Made by a program: the position numbers and the translations under genes. From assembly GCF_000499845.2 (NCBI RefSeq), contig NC_023754.2, positions 8,501,335-8,565,334 of the forward strand: a stretch of DNA of 64,000 bases, in the 5' to 3' direction. This document shows, one piece after another, positions 57,328 to 64,000 of this stretch. Within the stretch, counting starts at the first letter, position 1. The number at the start of each line of letters is the position of its first letter. The notes beneath the pieces were generated by a model, which saw only the letters and a program-made list of their open reading frames with translations, did no database searches and had not been told where the DNA came from. Origin of the DNA: Phaseolus vulgaris. Lineage: Eukaryota; Streptophyta; Magnoliopsida; Fabales; Fabaceae.

Positions 57328-57618
57328 TTTCCTTACTTCTTGAGTATTGCTTCCTCTTGAATAAGTAAACTTTGCAATTCTGTCACATTCCATTTATCTT
57401 TAATAGTGTTGTAATTTATTTGGAATGGATTCATTATGAATTGTACAAGGAAATTTTCATTCACTTCCAATCCCATGGATTTCAATCTTAATGCTATGTT
57501 TTCCATTTCCGTGAAGTGCTCATGCATTGTACCACCACCATTAAACTTCATGGTAATTAACATACTCATTAATGTTCCAACAATTGACTTATCAGCCGTA
57601 TCAGATAGAGACATTCAT
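57312..57618 (-). repeat. Inverted partial copy of the copia gag
   Basis: Reading the minus strand gives SLSDTADKSIVGTLMS, HEHFTEMENIALRLKSMGLE and NYNTIKDKWNVTELQSL, matching 56670-56996 on the plus strand. It lacks 21 bases (the PPQYAP part) but keeps the base missing in the other arm. The two arms, separated by about 315 bases, form a large inverted repeat. Confidence 0.85.
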
Positions 57619-58471
57619 AACACAATAAATTTACTCTGGTTTATGCTTAATAAGTCAGGTCATTATTAAAATTGGTGAAGTTTATATATTGTAACTTCAA
57701 TAATCACCTTTCAGTTTTCATTGCAAATATGTTTAATATTGTAACAAGTAATAGTAGGTGCTCTAATTTGAAAGAAAGTAATGTAAAATCTTGCATTTAT
57801 TAATTAACAACTACTATTTCACGTGTTTATTTTCCAATACATTTAGGATTTGATTTCTAATTTCATATTTTCCATTATTAGTATATATATATATATATAT
57901 GTGTGTGTAACCAAACTAAACATTAACCTTTTATATTTAGCTGCTTACACAAACTTGAAAGCTTTCTCCAAACTATGAATATCGTTTCTCATCACAAAAT
58001 TAAGCATTTTTTTTAAGTCGTGTACAACGATAAGTTGATATTTTTGGCCTTCACATCACGATAGAAAGGGTTACAGAGCATCATAAAAGTTTGAAAATAA
58101 AGAAACCAAAACTTGGTACAAGATTCCCAGAAAAACAGTGTCAGCAACAACAGTAACCTGTTATACATCTCTAAGCATACTGCTTTCATTAGTACATGCC
58201 CCAGAGAAATCTAAGTCATTAAATATTAAATGTGAACTACAAAAGGATTAAAAGGTTCGCTTACCTTCTTTCATCATGCTCTCTCTCTCTGACTCAAAGA
58301 CAAAAAGCATCATGCTAGGTGCCTCAAACACTTCATTGCAGTTCAAGTACTCATACTCTTACTATATAATGTCAATAATCAATGAATAGGAGCTGATCTT
58401 TCTACAAGTGTTCATCAACTACAGTGTCACCAAATCACAATACCAACCATATGATAAGAAAATAAAGGGTT
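57619..58471. other. Flank and 3' side of the CDKC gene
   Basis: A TA/TG microsatellite lies at about 57881-57908. The minus-strand 3' untranslated region of CDKC probably covers the right part, for example 58050-58471. No other gene is seen. Confidence 0.5.
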
Positions 58472-63454
<4,983 letters not shown>

Positions 63455-64000
63455 CTGCAAGCAAAAACATTAAAACTATTATTTCCCTCCAGGAAAAAAC
63501 AGCAATGATGGAGAAACATTCCAAAGGCAAAAGTTTAAAGCATTTTCATGGAAGTCCAATGTCCTGTAGAAGAAGAAACAAGTATCCAAACCAAAAAGGT
63601 GTGAATAAGCTAAAAAAACGAGTATCCAAATTCTAAGTTGTTATTGTCCTTTAACTCTTAAATTTGATTCAATTTGGTCCTTCTGCCAACAACAATAAGC
63701 ATTTCCCCGGAAACACATATGAGATAGACTTCTATAAAATTGTTAAAAGCATTAGTTTCGCCATCCGTTTGAGCATGAAAAGCAGTAGACCGCAGCAACT
63801 TTACCCCATGTCTTTACATCCGTTCGATCCATGCAATTTGAAGACATTATCCAGAAAGAGTTGTGCAACTTTTGCAGCCCCAAAAGGATGAGATAAAGGC
63901 AAAAAAGGAGTAACTTAGTTAATTGATCAATGATAATAAAAATAACAATAATAAAGTTAGATTTAGGAAGACCAACTATAAATAAAATCCACAGATATAG
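63455..64000 (-). other. Intron 1 of the CDKC gene (incomplete)
   Basis: No coding block that fits the missing N-terminus of CDKC was found up to the window end. Frames at 63355-63636 and 63664-63891 are on the other strand and lack domains. This stretch is read as part of the first intron. Confidence 0.7.

Overview
This window looks like plant nuclear DNA, most likely from a papilionoid legume of the Phaseolus/Vigna type. That assignment is an inference from repeat style; no species marker is visible. It is AT-rich and gene-poor. Most recognisable content is transposable elements at different stages of decay. Only two host genes are convincing: the 3' part of a cyclin-dependent kinase C (CDKC/CDK9-type) gene at the right edge, and a small single-exon gene of unknown function near 43.5 kb.

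Region by region. 1-4242 is the 3' end of a Tat-lineage Ty3/gypsy element on the plus strand, with an antisense, intron-containing coiled-coil gene and a 1186-bp 3' LTR. 5054-12572 is a CACTA (En/Spm) transposon bounded by ATT target duplications. It carries decayed TNP2 and TNPA-type genes, and the second locus also carries a Ulp1-like (C48) protease domain. 13546-14797 is a short non-autonomous CACTA element with ATA duplications. 16745-30282 is a second decayed TNP2 gene, split by an almost intact 11.5-kb Tat-lineage retrotransposon (18424-29918, target duplication ACTAT). That element has a 1811-codon open gag-pol frame on the minus strand and its own decayed antisense gene on the plus strand. 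30320-31330 holds a LINE ORF1 fragment.

31.3-48.8 kb is AT-rich DNA with microsatellites, local duplications, a TRIM miniature retrotransposon (35661-36017, duplication ATTAT), a solo Tat-type LTR (39687-40721, duplication AATAT), the 107-aa gene (43326-43649) and a tandem repeat block near 45 kb. 48.8-57.6 kb is a graveyard of retroelements: a LINE 3' end, a SIRE/Maximus-like copia 5' end, a second gypsy 5' end with its LTR, and copia gag and integrase pieces that include an inverted gag duplication. 58472-63454 holds the last eleven coding exons of CDKC; its first exon lies beyond the right edge.

The most unusual material is the pair of Tat elements. Both carry an antisense gene between pol and the 3' LTR, with an intron at the same codon phase, and both have a stop at the same position (TAG in one, TGA in the other). 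In the complete element the sense polyprotein is fully open while the antisense gene is broken. Antisense genes in Tat elements are already known (maize Grande, Silene Retand), so the new angle is the shared intron and the parallel stops. All homology statements are from reading the translated sequence; no database search was run.
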